This document shows, one piece after another, positions 53,073 through 62,938 of a stretch of DNA of 64,000 bases. Origin of the DNA: Rapana venosa. Lineage: Eukaryota; Mollusca; Gastropoda; Neogastropoda; Muricidae. The stretch's first letter is position 1. Each line of letters starts with the position of its first letter. The DNA is taken from positions 72,071,959-72,135,958 of the forward strand of contig CM054141.1 in NCBI GenBank assembly GCA_028751875.1, in the 5' to 3' direction. A program made the position numbers and the translations under genes. Below the pieces are notes generated by a model, which did no database searches, was not told the origin of the DNA, and saw only the letters and a program-made list of their open reading frames with translations.

Positions 53073-56000
53073 TGGGTACATACATACATGTATGCATGCA
53101 GTCTACCAACAGCAGTACAGTGCAGGGTGGAGGACTTAGTATGTTACCATGCCAACGTTATCCTAACTAATCAATCACACTGATTGCTGGACAGCCCACT
53201 GGTACAATCCTCTGTTGTGTTATGTCACCGAGTCAAGTGGACACCCCCCTCTGCTAGCCTTGGCTAGCCTACAGCTGCCAACCACTTGTTTTCACTACCA
53301 GCTCTTACTCTCCCTCAGTGGAGGTCTTGGCCTAGGCAGGCTACTTCACACCTTCACTGTGTGATCACAACACTTGCCACAAGAACACCAGAGGAGCTGT
53401 TCAGACAGTAGCCTAGCCTAGCGGCTGTAGTGTCTGTAGCTGACACTACAGCCCACAGGACCCCTGTGTTTTGATTTGCTGGGTAACAGATCAACACCTA
53501 CCCCTCCCTACCCTTTCACACACACACACACACACACACGCACGCACGCACGCATACGCACATACACACACACGCGCGCGAGCGCGAGCTTCCACATATC
53601 CCTTCCCCTATCTATGGACATGTGACTTTGCTTAGAATTGGGAGTATGGCTGGATGAAATTTAGAAATTGGATCTATAGATCCATATCTCCACTCTCAAT
53701 CACAGCTGGTATGTACATGTGGTACAGTTAACTGGTATTCAGCTTGGGGAATATCTGTGTGTGTGTGTGTGTGTGTGTGCGTACCTGTACGTGCAAGATA
53801 TCATAAGCGCTGTAATTTTTTTTGATCATTGGAGAAAATCAAAAGCCGGGGTTGATATTTCCATTAACTTTGCCATCAGTACAACAACAACGTTACTCAT
53901 CTGATCGATTCACCAGCAGGAATCGGAATTTTAGACATAGGGCCCCTATATATAAACGAAGTCAGAAAATGCTAGGTTAAAACAAATCAGAAAACCTTTT
54001 CGAATCCACAGAACAAATCACACAATCACACATCATCATAACAAGTTGCTGTCCCAGTGTTCGAGGAGGAAGAAGACATCATCATGGAATAAATTGAACA
54101 AGGTGTACACAGAAAACTGGGTCTTACACATGGCTACCTTCCCTGTGGGGATGCCCTGCACTGCCCGCCATCACAGCCAAGCCACCCCATCTAGGCTAAT
54201 TCGACATCAGGACACTCTTTCTGCTGGCTAGGCCTACACACTCGACAACAGCCAACACACACAGGCTGTAGGCTACTATTTAAAGCAAACTGTGGCTAGT
54301 CACTAGGCCTAGCCTAGCCTAATGATGAGCAGATGGTTCAGACCTCGTGTGGGCCAGGTGCAAGGCAGGGAGGCATCCCACCCCCTACCCTCCCTTACAC
54401 ACCCCCCCTCCCCCTCATCAGTGTACAGATTCCAGTTAGAGACAGGCCAGCCTGTCAAGAGTGGCCACAATGGCCACGTGGCCAATTCGAGGAAAGCTTT
54501 CTGTCTGTCTGTCTGCCTGGTGCCCAAGTAGTAGGTCATTGTCATGGTCCCTTCACAATCCCTTTTTAGAATCGTCCTCTCCAGCGTTAACTGTCCGCTC
54601 CTTGTGTCGTGAGAGCTGCTTTTACAAATGGGCCTGCTGCACCTTTGTCAGGATGCCAGCCATCCCTCACTGCAGCAGGATGAGTGATGCTACTTTAGTA
54701 TGCTCAGCCACATGGCATCCAACATGGCCTGATTCCCCTGTAGGGATGCAGGGGGCCTGTCAGTATAAATAGCATCCCACCCGGAAATTCTGTTCTAGGA
54801 ATTCCCCCTTTTCTATCCCACCCTTTGTTTCTGCCTTGTTTCTTTTCTTCCTGTCACCTCCTTCTTGTCCATTTTCTGCCTTGTTAGTCCATTCTCCTGC
54901 CTTTTTTCCAGAAAGACTTAAAACATAATTCTCTCACACGCCGAAGTCGGATGCGCAGGGCCAGCCTGACATGTCAGGTACTTAATGGCAGAGCAAGGCA
55001 TTTTTGCCCATATGACAGACAACAATAGTTACTGTCTGAGCGGTCGACGCAGAAAAAGAAGATAAGTAAGCCCTGATGAAGCATAATATGTTCTGTCACT
55101 GAGCTCCATTCTGTCAATATTGTGTACATATTCCACTCTGCCCCAAACAACTTATAAAAACAAACAAAATCCTTTGGAATCTATCGCTATTTTTTAAAAA
55201 GCTACTGAGCATGTGAGTCATACTGTCCCCAATGTCAGTTTAGTGCTGGTATAGTGGAGGGGTAGCATCTTTCACAGCCGATCGTCATGACTGAGGTAAA
55301 GTATTCGGTGTCACTGATGTTCGGGAAAAAAGCAGGATATAATTACACACCCATGAACTGGCGGAGGAGTGCTACAATACCCCCCCCCCCCCCCCCCCCC
55401 CCCCGCGCTCCTCCTCTCTATCCTTACTCGCGCGCGCGCGCCGAGAGAGAGAGAGAGAGAGAGAGAGAGCAAACGCAATTTTATTTTACGAGGGTAGTAG
55501 AATAAGTTACAAAGACTTTTTTTCATCCAGCCCTCAACATGAAAAAAAAGAGAGATAGAGATGTTTAGGAGGAAGTAAGGGGACTGGCAACAGAAAGAGG
55601 CGGACAGAGAAGAGTAATGTCGAATGTTTCAGTTTGTCATGATTCTGCTGTTGCCTGTTACAATCAAGAATAAATTGATATTCGTCAAATAGCGCACTAC
55701 TGATAGTATTGCATTAGTAGTACAACTATACATCTATGATACGACAATTTGTCATGTCTGAATGCTGAAAAGGTGGATGAAAGGTGTGCGTGTGTGTAAG
55801 GTGTGTGTGTGTGTGTGTGTGTGGGTGATATCAGAGAGGCCGTTCAGACGGAGAGAACTTCTCTGACTTGTCAGCATTACAAAATAATTAAGATAAGATT
55901 TTTTTTGGCGAGATCGCGTTTTCTCAACCTACCAGTTAAGAGTCGCTGAACAAAATGAGGCCGGCGTTAACCATGATACACAATGATTCAGCGCTATATA

Positions 56001-57719
56001 AATTCCATATATTATTATTATTATTATTATTATTACAATACTCTGTGCACAATTTAACACCCGTTCCGCCTTTAGGAAGAGCATTCCATAATATGCTCGT
56101 AGACATGCACAGGAAACAGAATTGAAAAACAAACCCACCAACAATCCCACACAAAACGCATGCAGTCCTATGTCGTGTTTACACACCATTCCCGAAGTCG
56201 GAACGCGGCTATCTTCATGGTGGGCACACAGTCGCACACGCAGGATGTGATCCTTTGTCAACCTCGGAGCTCTAGTCAAGCAATGTGGGGGAAAAACCAA
56301 CACCAAACCAACCCTACTGTGATGTATAGTGTACCCTAATAATGGCAAGACCCCACCCAAACTTCAGCAGCACAAAATAACTCATGTAGAAACATAGATA
56401 GATCTACCTGTGACATCGTGCATCTTGTCCAGATGGTCAGCACGGTCATCACAGAGGCAGGCACGGGGTCGGGGAGCGCGGTTTCCTAACTGAATGAATG
56501 GGGAGGGGAGCAAAAGGCTGGGGTCACGAGGAGGGAGGGAGGGTCTTTTCCGCTGACTTTCTTTCTCAGCTGAGCTGTTCTCAGTTACTTCGCTTTGATT
56601 TGAGAGACAATCGACCCGGACAGGAGCGTTGTTACAAGTTTGTTCCTGTGTTGGTTTGTTTGTTTGGTTTTACTCTTCCCCGTTCTGTCACTCTGGTTGC
56701 CGATGTGACAATGTCAAAAGAAGCTTGCTGGTCAGAACGAGCAATGTTGTGTTACTTCACCACGGCTGTGCCTAGAAATGTACTGGAGTGCGTGTAAAAA
56801 ATAAAAATGCCATTAGCGAACATGCCATCATGATAGATTCTCTCTCCCTCCCTCCCTCCTCCTCCTCTCTCTCTGTGCCCGCGGTGGGGGGTGGGAGTCC
56901 TAATGCTTATTTATAAAGTATTACACACAACACACGCACGCACGCACGCACGCGCTCGCGCGCGCGCACACACACACACACACACTCTCTCTCTCTCTCT
57001 CTCATCTGCAATATCCCGCAGCGTCAGTTTGATGAGAGTTCAATAAATCTGAGGAACCCGACACCTGCCTTATCAGCTCCAGCACAGGCAACACACCTCA
57101 CAGCTCAGCGATAGCTGAGGTAGGTATGTGACCCATCTCTTCCTCTTATCACACTGTAGTGTTAGAGACGCTATACAGCAAGGGAGAAGATGGCCTTGTG
57201 TACCATACAATTAATAGCAGACTTCAAACTGGTAAGCCTGCAGCTGAACGAAATAGGCAGATAGAAACCATGCCTCTGGTGGCTGCCAACAAATACTCCA
57301 TCTGTGCAGTTTTACTCAACTAAAAACACGACTCAACACTATATATATATTGCCTGCGAAGAATTCTCCGGATCTTTTGGCCAGAGAAGATCTCCAATGA
57401 AGACCTACTACGGAGATGCAGGCAAGAAGACATGGGAACCATCATCACCAGACGACGGTGGAAGTGGATTGGGCACATCCTCCGAAGAGACCCACAGTCA
57501 ATCGCAAGAACAGCATTGCACTGGACCCCAGAAGGAAGGAGAAAGAAAGGAAGACCAAAAGCAACGTGGAGAAGAACTGTAGAAAGTGAGATGAAGGCCA
57601 TGCAGCACTCTTGGGGATCAGTGACTAGGTTGGCCCAGAATAGGCAGGAGTGGAATCGCTTTGTTGCTGCCCTACACACCGCTGGGTGTAATGGCTAATG
57701 ATGATATATAATATAATAT

Positions 57720-57782
<63 letters not shown>

Positions 57783-58892
57783 TCTCCATTCTTTCAAATG
57801 GCTTGGGGCAGACACTGGAGTAGATCTTAGTCATATTGACATGGAGTTTGACTTGGCTGGACAGATGGACAACTGACCTAAGAGCAGGAACAAATCTGTA
57901 ATGGACATAGGTGGGGCCACAAACCGACGTTAATTTCACTTGCAAAGCCAAAGGTCATATTTAATATTAGTAATAACGCCGAGGATCAAAACTGACATGG
58001 ACACAATGGAGACTACAAACCGACATCAATTCAACTTGCGAAGTTCGTATTCAATATCTTTATAAAACACCTGCAATTTCTCTGTCTCAGATAGTTAGGA
58101 CTTCTTAAAAACCATGCTTAAAGAGAAGAAAGGATCCCACAGTTAAAAGGAGGGGGAACTAACGGTCAGCCCTGGCATCATTCAACGAAGTCCTGGCTCA
58201 CCTCTAGTCTAATGATTAGAACTGCCCCAATAAAGTCATGAAACTGTCACGTTCACTACATTAGACTAAGCCGACGGCGTGCCAAACTTGGGCAAAGTTT
58301 TTACACTGCTCTTCAACGCACAAATCCGGGGTTTGGGTCTGCCAGTCTTGTGTATTCAGCACAGCGCGGGGAGATGCTGAGCACAGCGTTGTTAGGGGTT
58401 CCATAAATCGTCTAAATGGTCCATTTAACTCAATGCTGCCCTGCGTCTTTACTGCCCCCTGCCCACCCCTGCCAGTTCCTCTCTAGCCTACCCCCCTCCA
58501 CCCAACAAAGGAATTCAGCTCTGACAGTGGGCCTCAGCCCCGTGTTGCTGGTGAAAGTTTCAGCTCAAGTTCTTACCCACGTTGTTTGTGGGGAAACTGG
58601 CCGCTAATGTCACTTCAAACCGGTCACCCCTGGCCACTGAAAGAATTTGAGCCCCACTGCTCCATCCATGAACAAAGCGAAATCTAGGAGGCACTTAACT
58701 TTAGCAAAACTGTGATTTTATTATCATTCAATGTAAATGACCGTGGTGTACCAGGTCTGGTTTCACTTTTATATAACGAATCTTCCGATGTTTCTTTTTA
58801 GCGTTCACGGTTGCTCAGCCCTCCATGAGATGCATACTTCGATTTCATAAGATGCTGCACACGTTACCTGGATGTCTGCACCCGCCAGTCAT
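37285..58892 (-). CDS. Unrecognised Ser/Thr/Pro-rich protein, four coding exons, one in-frame TGA
   Basis: Exons in transcript order: 58892-58868, 56485-56408, 50755-49698, 39789-37285. All junctions are GT-AG and phases match (1, 1, 0). With translation ending at TGA 38745-38743 the product is 735 aa. The frame stays open for 485 more codons to 37285 (1,221 positions). Order: short N-terminus; an acidic start MHDVTDWLEVKMETDESPEP; many S/T-P sites; poly-Gly; four RTPSxLVTDSxMGNSTFAV repeats (about residues 181-294); LDELADCWARM; a charged helix NHEHELKEELEKIKGQ (about 391-406); poly-Gln; basic STPRKRNQGR; then, after the TGA, Ser/Arg-rich runs and KRRHRQSRSAHRQSKSSRRK. The composition suggests a disordered nuclear, kinase-regulated protein, but I do not recognise the family. 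Confidence 0.7.
39850..39960 (+). repeat. R5 fragment at the intron 3 / exon 4 border
   Basis: GTTCCTCAGCTAGAGCTCCAAGG, CCACCATGGCATTAAGTAGCTGCATTTCAAC. It lies 60 bp upstream of the exon 4 acceptor on the gene strand. Same family as 9640 and 17415. Confidence 0.65.
40025..40460 (+). mobile_element. Old SINE-B-like copy with R5 block
   Basis: GGGGCTACCAGCTAGAGGAGCG, GTGGGTCGAGCAACCACAGAGGC, GGAGTTAACATCAGTGC, GAGTAGGCCATTTTGTGC, then GTCAGAATGCGGCTACC and TTGATGGGTGAACCTTGGGAGC. Same arrangement as 30633-30970, which suggests that R5 is the 3' half of this older SINE. Confidence 0.65.
41300..41665 (+). mobile_element. SINE-like repeat with box B and R5 end
   Basis: GAGGTTCTGGGTTTGATTCCC (box B-like), AAAAGAACCCATGACACTTGAC, then CCCCAAAGTCAGAATGCACC and TTGATGAACCTTGGAGCTCC. 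A diverged member of the dispersed families in this intron. Confidence 0.5.
41670..45565. other. Intron 3 of the minus gene: (TA)n, (GT)n, no exon seen
   Basis: AT-rich intron. (TA)n at 43043-43075, poly-G at about 43486-43497, (GT)n at 44104-44156, (GT)n at 45219-45239. Some tRNA-like CCTTAGCTCAGTAG text at 42981 is too short to call. No coding exon in phase with the neighbours was found. Confidence 0.5.
45568..45980 (+). mobile_element. SINE-A, full length
   Basis: Head GGATCGGTGGTCTAGAGG, box B GTGGTTCGATTCCC, body CATCCATTAGACCATGAGTGG, GTTGCCCCTGGAAAAATTCT, GGGTGGCGCTGCTCTTGTGG, CACGCAGAGAAATCTGCCGTG and a short tail AAAGTGGTATAAATAAATAA. In intron 3 of the minus gene. Confidence 0.92.
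45981..47300. other. Intron sequence with two poly-C tracts
   Basis: Poly-C at about 46580-46599 and 47110-47130. Otherwise no recognised repeat or exon. Confidence 0.5.
47305..47715. mobile_element. Two SINE-B fragments in opposite orientation
   Basis: Minus-oriented body at about 47308-47395 (CTCTTCCGACAGACGGAACGGG to CGGGGCCTCGGTTTATAGTCTC). Then a 170-bp unrelated segment, then a plus-oriented body at about 47578-47705 (GTCCTTCGAATGAGACCATAAACCGAGG to GTAGGCCATTGTGTGCCG). They form an imperfect inverted repeat. Confidence 0.7.
47725..47815 (+). mobile_element. SINE/LINE shared 3' tail fragment
   Basis: CGACTTTGATTTGTTGTTAACAAG, then ATCAAGCGCTATATAAATCCATACATATTAT. The tail found on SINE-A at 16905 and on the CR1-like LINE. 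Confidence 0.65.
47845..48065. repeat. R4 fragment plus tRNA-like box
   Basis: CTGGGCCAGATACGCTGGACCTG..CAGGTGCTTAACGGCAGCGCAACG matches the R4 end. It is followed on the minus strand by a tRNA-like stretch (GGTGGCAGGACGGTTAAGACG, box B CTGGGTTCGATTCCC at 47975-47999), a further SINE head type. Confidence 0.6.
48690..48835 (+). repeat. R4 partial copy
   Basis: CTCCAAAGTCAAATGCACTGGGCC, GAAGCTTAACGGCAGCACAAGG, CATATAAAAGACAACAATAG. Matches 54940-55065. Confidence 0.65.
48911..48933 (+). repeat. Poly-C tract
   Basis: About 23 consecutive C in intron 3 of the minus gene. A 13-14 G run lies 480 bp to the left, at 48431-48444. Confidence 0.95.
49367..49442 (+). repeat. (CA)n microsatellite
   Basis: About 37 pure CA units, followed by (TA) and (GA) bits. 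About 250 bp beyond the exon 3 donor. Confidence 0.97.
49698..50755 (-). CDS. Minus gene exon 3 (repeat-bearing)
   Basis: The acceptor GTTGCAG is at 50756 and the donor ATG|GTAAGT at 49697. 352 codons: DWLEVKMETDESPEPDHCPA, several TPPS/STP sites, nine Gly in a row encoded by an ACC/CCA-type triplet repeat (50380-50405), then four repeats at 50318-49977. It ends NVTLDELADCWARM in phase 0. GC content is clearly higher than in the flanking introns. Confidence 0.85.
49977..50318 (-). repeat. Four-copy protein repeat in exon 3
   Basis: In order: GTPSIMATSSMMNSPFALHS, RTPVLMATDSVMGNSTFAVR, RTPSLLVTDSLMGNSTFAVQ and RTPSILVTNSVMGNSTMRTP, spaced 29, 32 and 33 residues. Core RTPSxLxTDSxMGNSTFAV. DNTFTMTS just before the first copy looks like a remnant. 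Each core starts with a T-P site. Confidence 0.9.
50765..52310. other. Intron 2 of the minus gene: microsatellites, no exon seen
   Basis: (GT)n plus CGTG units at 51605-51678 and (GA)n at 52193-52246. No in-phase exon was recognised. Confidence 0.5.
52320..52700 (+). mobile_element. Old SINE-B-like copy
   Basis: GCGATCTGACCTAAGCACCC, GTGTTCGAGTCTCCGC (degenerate box B), TACCGACTCCACTCCGGATAAAACC, TTTAGCGCACGCATTAAAATCC, then CCCAGCATGCACATGGAGAG and TTCAACTTGCCCACGACACACG. The last part resembles 9105-9170. Confidence 0.5.
52905..53072 (+). repeat. Poly-C, (CA)n and (GA)n cluster
   Basis: About 24 C at 52906-52929, a short CA run, then (GA)n at 53001-53071. Confidence 0.95.
53073..54735. 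other. Intron 2 continued; no exon seen
   Basis: GCC/TAGCC-rich text around 53270-53460 and 54290-54320 (repeated GGCCTAGCCTAG strings), (CA)n at 53517-53575, (GT)n at 53756-53780. Nothing gene-like with matching splice phase. Confidence 0.45.
54740..55070 (+). repeat. Dispersed repeat R4, long copy
   Basis: Collinear with 20160-20485: GGCCTGTCAGTATAAATAGC, GGAAATTCTGTTCTAGGAATTCC, TTTTCTGCCTTGTTAGTCCATTCTCC, CCAGAAAGACTTAAAAC, GCCGAAGTCGGATGCGCAGGG, CATATGACAGACAACAATAG. Confidence 0.75.
55380..55470 (+). repeat. Poly-C, CG-alternating and (GA)n cluster
   Basis: About 25 C at 55380-55404, CGCGCGCGCGCG at 55428-55441, then (GA)n to 55469. Confidence 0.95.
55960..56300 (+). mobile_element. 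Shared 3' tail with R5 block
   Basis: GATTCAGCGCTATATAAATTCC and (ATT)n at 55985-56035, then GGAAGAGCATTCCATAATATGC and an R5 block (TTTACACACCATTCCCGAAGTCGGAACGCGGCTATC .. CAACCTCGGAGCTCTAG). It ends 100 bp before exon 2 of the minus gene. Confidence 0.65.
56408..56485 (-). CDS. Minus gene exon 2
   Basis: The acceptor TTCAGTTAG and donor GTAGAT bracket 78 bp reading NRAPRPRACLCDDRADHLDK and MHDVT plus G. The final G completes the Asp codon (G|AC TGG) at the start of exon 3, giving DVTDWLEVKMETDE. Open only in this frame and compositionally protein-like. Confidence 0.7.
56930..57003 (+). repeat. CA/CG/CT microsatellite cluster
   Basis: (CACG)n, CGCGCGCG, (CA)n, then (CT)n in intron 1 of the minus gene. 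Confidence 0.92.
57335..57710 (+). mobile_element. LINE ORF2 C-terminal fragment (RTE-like)
   Basis: The plus frame reads LRRILRIFWPEKISNEDLLR, RRRWKWIGHILRRDPQS, GRRKKGRPKATWRRTVESEM, then WGSVTRLAQNRQEWNRFVAA and TAA. It has the RWxWIGHxLRR..KRGRPxxTWRR signature of the ORF2 end. A short 3'UTR GGCTAATGATGATATATAA runs into (TA)n. A diverged relative, minus strand, lies at 15528-15882. Confidence 0.85.
57711..57782 (+). repeat. (TA)n(TG)n microsatellite
   Basis: Forms the tail of the preceding LINE: about 25 TA units with a few breaks, then about 11 TG units. Confidence 0.95.
57783..58860. other. Intron 1 of the minus gene; nothing recognised
   Basis: Non-repetitive-looking sequence without a further in-phase exon. 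A faint duplication of CACAAACCGACGTTAATT / CTACAAACCGACATCAATT is seen at 57917 and 58012. Confidence 0.4.
58868..58892 (-). CDS. Minus gene, proposed exon 1 with start codon
   Basis: ATG ACT GGC GGG TGC AGA CAT CCA G, then the donor GTAACG. It encodes MTGGCRHP plus one base, which exactly completes the first codon of exon 2. A at -3 gives an acceptable start context. Only 25 nt long, so the exon is supported by phase and donor and not by similarity; another first exon is possible. Confidence 0.45.
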
Positions 58893-59387
58893 GTTATGAT
58901 AGATCAGGAGTACTGGCAGACGAGAGAGAAAGTCAGAGCTAACAACAGATGATGGAACTGGCCCTGCACAACCCCTCTTGTTATAACAGTGCTGTGGAGA
59001 CAGACAGCTCTGCCACCGACCTCAGCCCCCTCAGCGTTGCTTCATCTGCTGTGCACACTCCTGGGAGTGTTAGTTTTTGAGTCCTGCACTGTGGTCAGTT
59101 GTACTGTGACAAACAGCCCCATAGGCTAGCGGCCACTCCCACAGTTCAAAGATGTGATAGTTGGAGGATCGAAAGGAATGCTATGTAGCTTCCTCAAGAA
59201 TAATGATTTTAGCTCAATCGTTTTATTTGTGTGGAAAACAAAATTCTGGATGATTGAACAACAAACAAAAAACCTGCTAGGCCCTTTGCTTCTCGTATTT
59301 CTTTGCATCAATGTTTATAAAATGCATTTCTGTCTTGGACAAAATATGCTGGAAATGCTTTTTGCATATGCGGTAATAATATAACAG

Positions 59388-59674
59388 TAAAAGTATGTTC
59401 TTTCGAGCCAGAAGGCCCATAGAGCCGGAGCTTATCCCGGTTTCTGTAGCGTTAAGCGAACTGATGGTTTTTCACCACCCCTGTGACAGGACGCTAGTCT
59501 GTCGCCAGATACTTCCCCAGCAGAGCTGGTACCCACTTGTACACCTGGGTGGAGTGAGGAAAATAGGAGTAAAGTGTCTTTCCCAAGGACACAACACCGA
59601 GCCGAGCGGGGATCGAACCCGCGACCTCTGGATCACGAGTTGACCGCTTAAACCACTCGACCACGGTGCCTCCA
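59388..59674 (-). mobile_element. SINE-D, full length, reverse orientation, with target duplication
   Basis: The minus strand begins GGAGGCACCGTGGTCGAGTGG, box B GTCGCGGGTTCGATCCCCGC, and ends TCGAAAGAACATAC + TTTTA. The perfect 14-bp repeat TAATAATATAACAG flanks it at 59374-59387 and 59675-59688. It differs from the copy at 63215 at only about two or three positions. Confidence 0.95.
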
Positions 59675-59689
59675 TAATAATATAACAGC

Positions 59690-60833
59690 AGATCATATAT
59701 TAACATGCCGAAGTTTAAAAGGGCACATTCCCGTTTTGATGGCATCCTCTCCATCAGCAATATTTAGCAGTCTGTCACTTATGTACGACTTTTTTTAGAT
59801 CGCTTATGCATAGTCCAGTTGGTTTGTTATTGTGGTTGCTTAAGACATTAAAGACGCTCTAGTCCAGAAATTATTTTTTCGAGCTTGTTAGATTAAAAAA
59901 AAATATATCGTTATCCTTTTTTCTTTGTTATATGCCTCCTGTTTCACAGTTGTTGCATTCCTATTGTTTATCTTGTTTGTTTCATAGGAGGGGGCTAGAG
60001 ATATTGTTTTTGTAATTGGGTTTTTGGCTGTTGTTGGGTGTTTCTCGCTCTTGTTTTAAGGGTTGAGCTTTTTTTCTTCCAGGGGTGGGGGTGGGTGGGG
60101 GGAGTTGCTTCTTGCGTTTCTTTTGAGGGCAGGGGAGGGGGTTACACACATTATGATAGGTTTGGGTTTTTTCACGTGAAACTCAGTAGTTGAAATTTTA
60201 TTTACATTTTTCATTGGAATTACTGATTTTGTTAGAAATTGTTAGAATTGCATTTTCCTGTTGTTTATTGTAGTTCAATAGGTTAGTAATGTAGCGGTGT
60301 GTTTTTTCCCTATAACTTTGGTTGTTGCTTTTCTATATTTTTTATTTTTAAATTTTGTTTATCATTTTGCATGCATTGATCCCCTGAAATTCCTTCTCCT
60401 GTACAGTACCAACTACACCCTCCTTCCTTGACACTCATACACCCTCCTTCTCCCCCCCCCCCCCCCCCCCCCCCACCCCGTCTAATATCACAACTGTGAA
60501 AAAAAGACGTTAAATGAATTTGAACACACACGCACACACACAAAAGGGGTGGGAAGCTGTCCGAAAGATAAAAATCCAGCGTGTTTAAAGCTGTCAGAGA
60601 GAGTTTGACAACGGCGGCGGAGAAGAGGAGTTAGCAAGAAGCCAACTGCCCTGACAGTGACCACTGTAGCCTGCCCTGTTATTGTTCCTCAGGGAGTTAA
60701 TGAGAGACCGGCCCACAGCCACCCAGGGTGGGGCACCGTGAGCCCCAGAGGTGCTACCTGCCTGGCGGGTCACCAGGGGCCCAGTGGTCCCTCCACTGCT
60801 GTTGGTGTAGCTACACACAGCGCTAGGGATGAA

Positions 60834-60903
<70 letters not shown>

Positions 60904-62600
60904 GTGCTCCCCCTTTCCTTGTCAGTGCGCGCGCGCTCGTGAGTGTGTGTGTGTTTCTGTGTGTGTCTGTATCTATGTGTCTGTGTGAGTACATGAATGA
61001 ATAGGCCTATGTGTGTGCGCACATACGTGTACACAGTTTATTCATGTTTTGGAGATTCCAGGAGATTGTGGCTACAACTCAACTGTCAACGTATTCAGAC
61101 ATGAAAATGTGAACAACCTGACTCGTGATTGTGTTTGGCAAGCGTGACAGTATCAAACGGTCTACCGTATGAACTTCAAACAACAGAACAAAAACAACAA
61201 ACTGGACATCTTCAGGTGTTCTCGTGTCTGGCACTTGTAAACAGGTCTATTGTGACGAGGAAAACTGTCTGGCACAAACAGTTCTATTGTGACAAGGAAC
61301 ATACACATGCCAAAAAAAAAGACACACAGTCATGCAACAGTCAAAAATTAAGCAATAGTTCTAAGATAGACCTAGCGGTACATACCTTCTGTTAACATGT
61401 ATAGGTTTCCTTGTCAATCAACCATTTCACACTTGGAGCAGTTCTAGGCAGTAAATAGGAAGCTGTGCAACAGCAGATGGCATTCTGCAGAGTTCACATG
61501 TATGCACACTCTATCCACCGATCTGAATCAGGTTAACGATCTGAATCTGAATCAGGTTAACGTTGCAGTACTCAACATTTCAGGAATACTGTGATACCGT
61601 TAAAAACGGTTTTCGTCGCCTTAGCCTAGGCCTAGTGGAGATGACTCCCAACACTGACACGTGAAAAACATCAGACTTTAGTCCATGGATGCGAAGCCAG
61701 TGTTTCCACTTCACGCTTGCTGACAAGGACAACTCCCAACAAGCCCACTTCGTGAAAGCAACAGGCCAAGGAGGACAGTGGTCCAGTAGGCTAGCCAAGG
61801 CCTAATCAGGCAGACAGTTTTCACCGCTGTGTCCAGCAGCCTCTGGCCAACACTAGGCAAGGGCCTAGGCAAGCAGGGAGCCAGAGATAGGCTTCATTCA
61901 GCCAGGATGGAGGGGAGGTTTTAATCCACTTAAGGCATTAGACAATGCTGTCAATGCCCGCCGCATCGCCGGATTCTGGATCCCTGGATTCTGGATCCCT
62001 GTTCGGTGTTGAGGTATCTTAACGGCTGGAGGGAGCTATCACCCAACCCGCCGCCGCTGTGTGGACAGTTGACAAGGAGTGTTGACTGCACCACCCGGCT
62101 GCAGAGCCCAGGTTAGCTAATCATCCTGCTCCCGTTCCTCCGCTTTGTGTCTCCGCTAATCCGCGCACCATCGGTAAACTTGTGCCTGGTCTTTGGAGTC
62201 CAATCCCAGATTGTCGCTATCAACACACGTCTTGGTTTCACTTCATACTCTGCTAAGAGATTGCCAGCCACAGCGGAGAGAGGGAAAAAAGCAGCCAATC
62301 TCTTTGAGGCTGTGCCGCCGATCAGCAGAGAGGACAGACAATGCGGACAACTTAACTGATGGTCAAAAACGAGCCGACACAAACACAAACAATGTCCTGA
62401 GCTGGCTGCAGTCTTCTCCACCAAATCCAAGCGAGGGCAGAAGGGACAGACAGCACACCAGTGGCCGGACTGCTGCCCCTACTATACTATTACCAGGCCT
62501 TTACACTGGACAGACAGACAGGAGACTGACTAACGGTGTGACTGAAGCAGGCGGCCAGCAATCACTGAGCTGGCGGTCAGCGATGGTGTTATCGACTCTC
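59690..62600. other. Upstream flank; poly-C and (GT)n; no gene supported
   Basis: T/G-rich 59880-60360. Poly-C at about 60451-60473, (GT)n at 60837-60896 followed by CGCGCG. The TGTGCAGTTCTACAG-like text around 61400-61560 holds a short duplication (CGATCTGAATCAGGTTAACG and ATCTGAATCAGGTTAACG at 61519 and 61540). GCCTAGGC-rich text lies at 61620-61860. Possible distal 5' region of the minus gene. Confidence 0.4.
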
Positions 62601-62604
62601 CGCC

Positions 62605-62786
62605 CCCCCTTCCCCCCCCCCCCCCCCCCCCCGCCCCCCCTGTTCCCCATCCCCCTGTCCCCCTTTCTCCTTGATCACTACCACACCTTCCACAACACAT
62701 GCCCGCACACTCTGTCTCTGTCTGTCTGTTTCTATTCTGTCCGTCTGTTTCTATTCTATTTTGTCTGTCTGTCTGTCTGTCTGTCT

Positions 62787-62848
<62 letters not shown>

Positions 62849-62859
62849 CCTCTCTCTCT

Positions 62860-62936
<77 letters not shown>
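62605..62936 (+). repeat. Poly-C, (CTGT)n, (TC)n and (CA)n cluster
   Basis: C-run at 62617-62632 within C-rich text, CTGTCTGTCTGT at 62764-62786, (TC)n at 62790-62860 and about 37 CA units at 62862-62935. Long open frames here are repeat artefacts. Confidence 0.95.

Positions 62937-62937
<1 letters not shown>

Positions 62938-62938
<1 letters not shown>

Noticed and set aside
59575..59674. tRNA-Ser/Leu-like gene
   Set aside because: Box A and box B are present, but the region is the head of a 287-bp SINE with target duplications. Identical heads sit at 25943 and 63498, and no proper acceptor stem with closing 3' end is seen.
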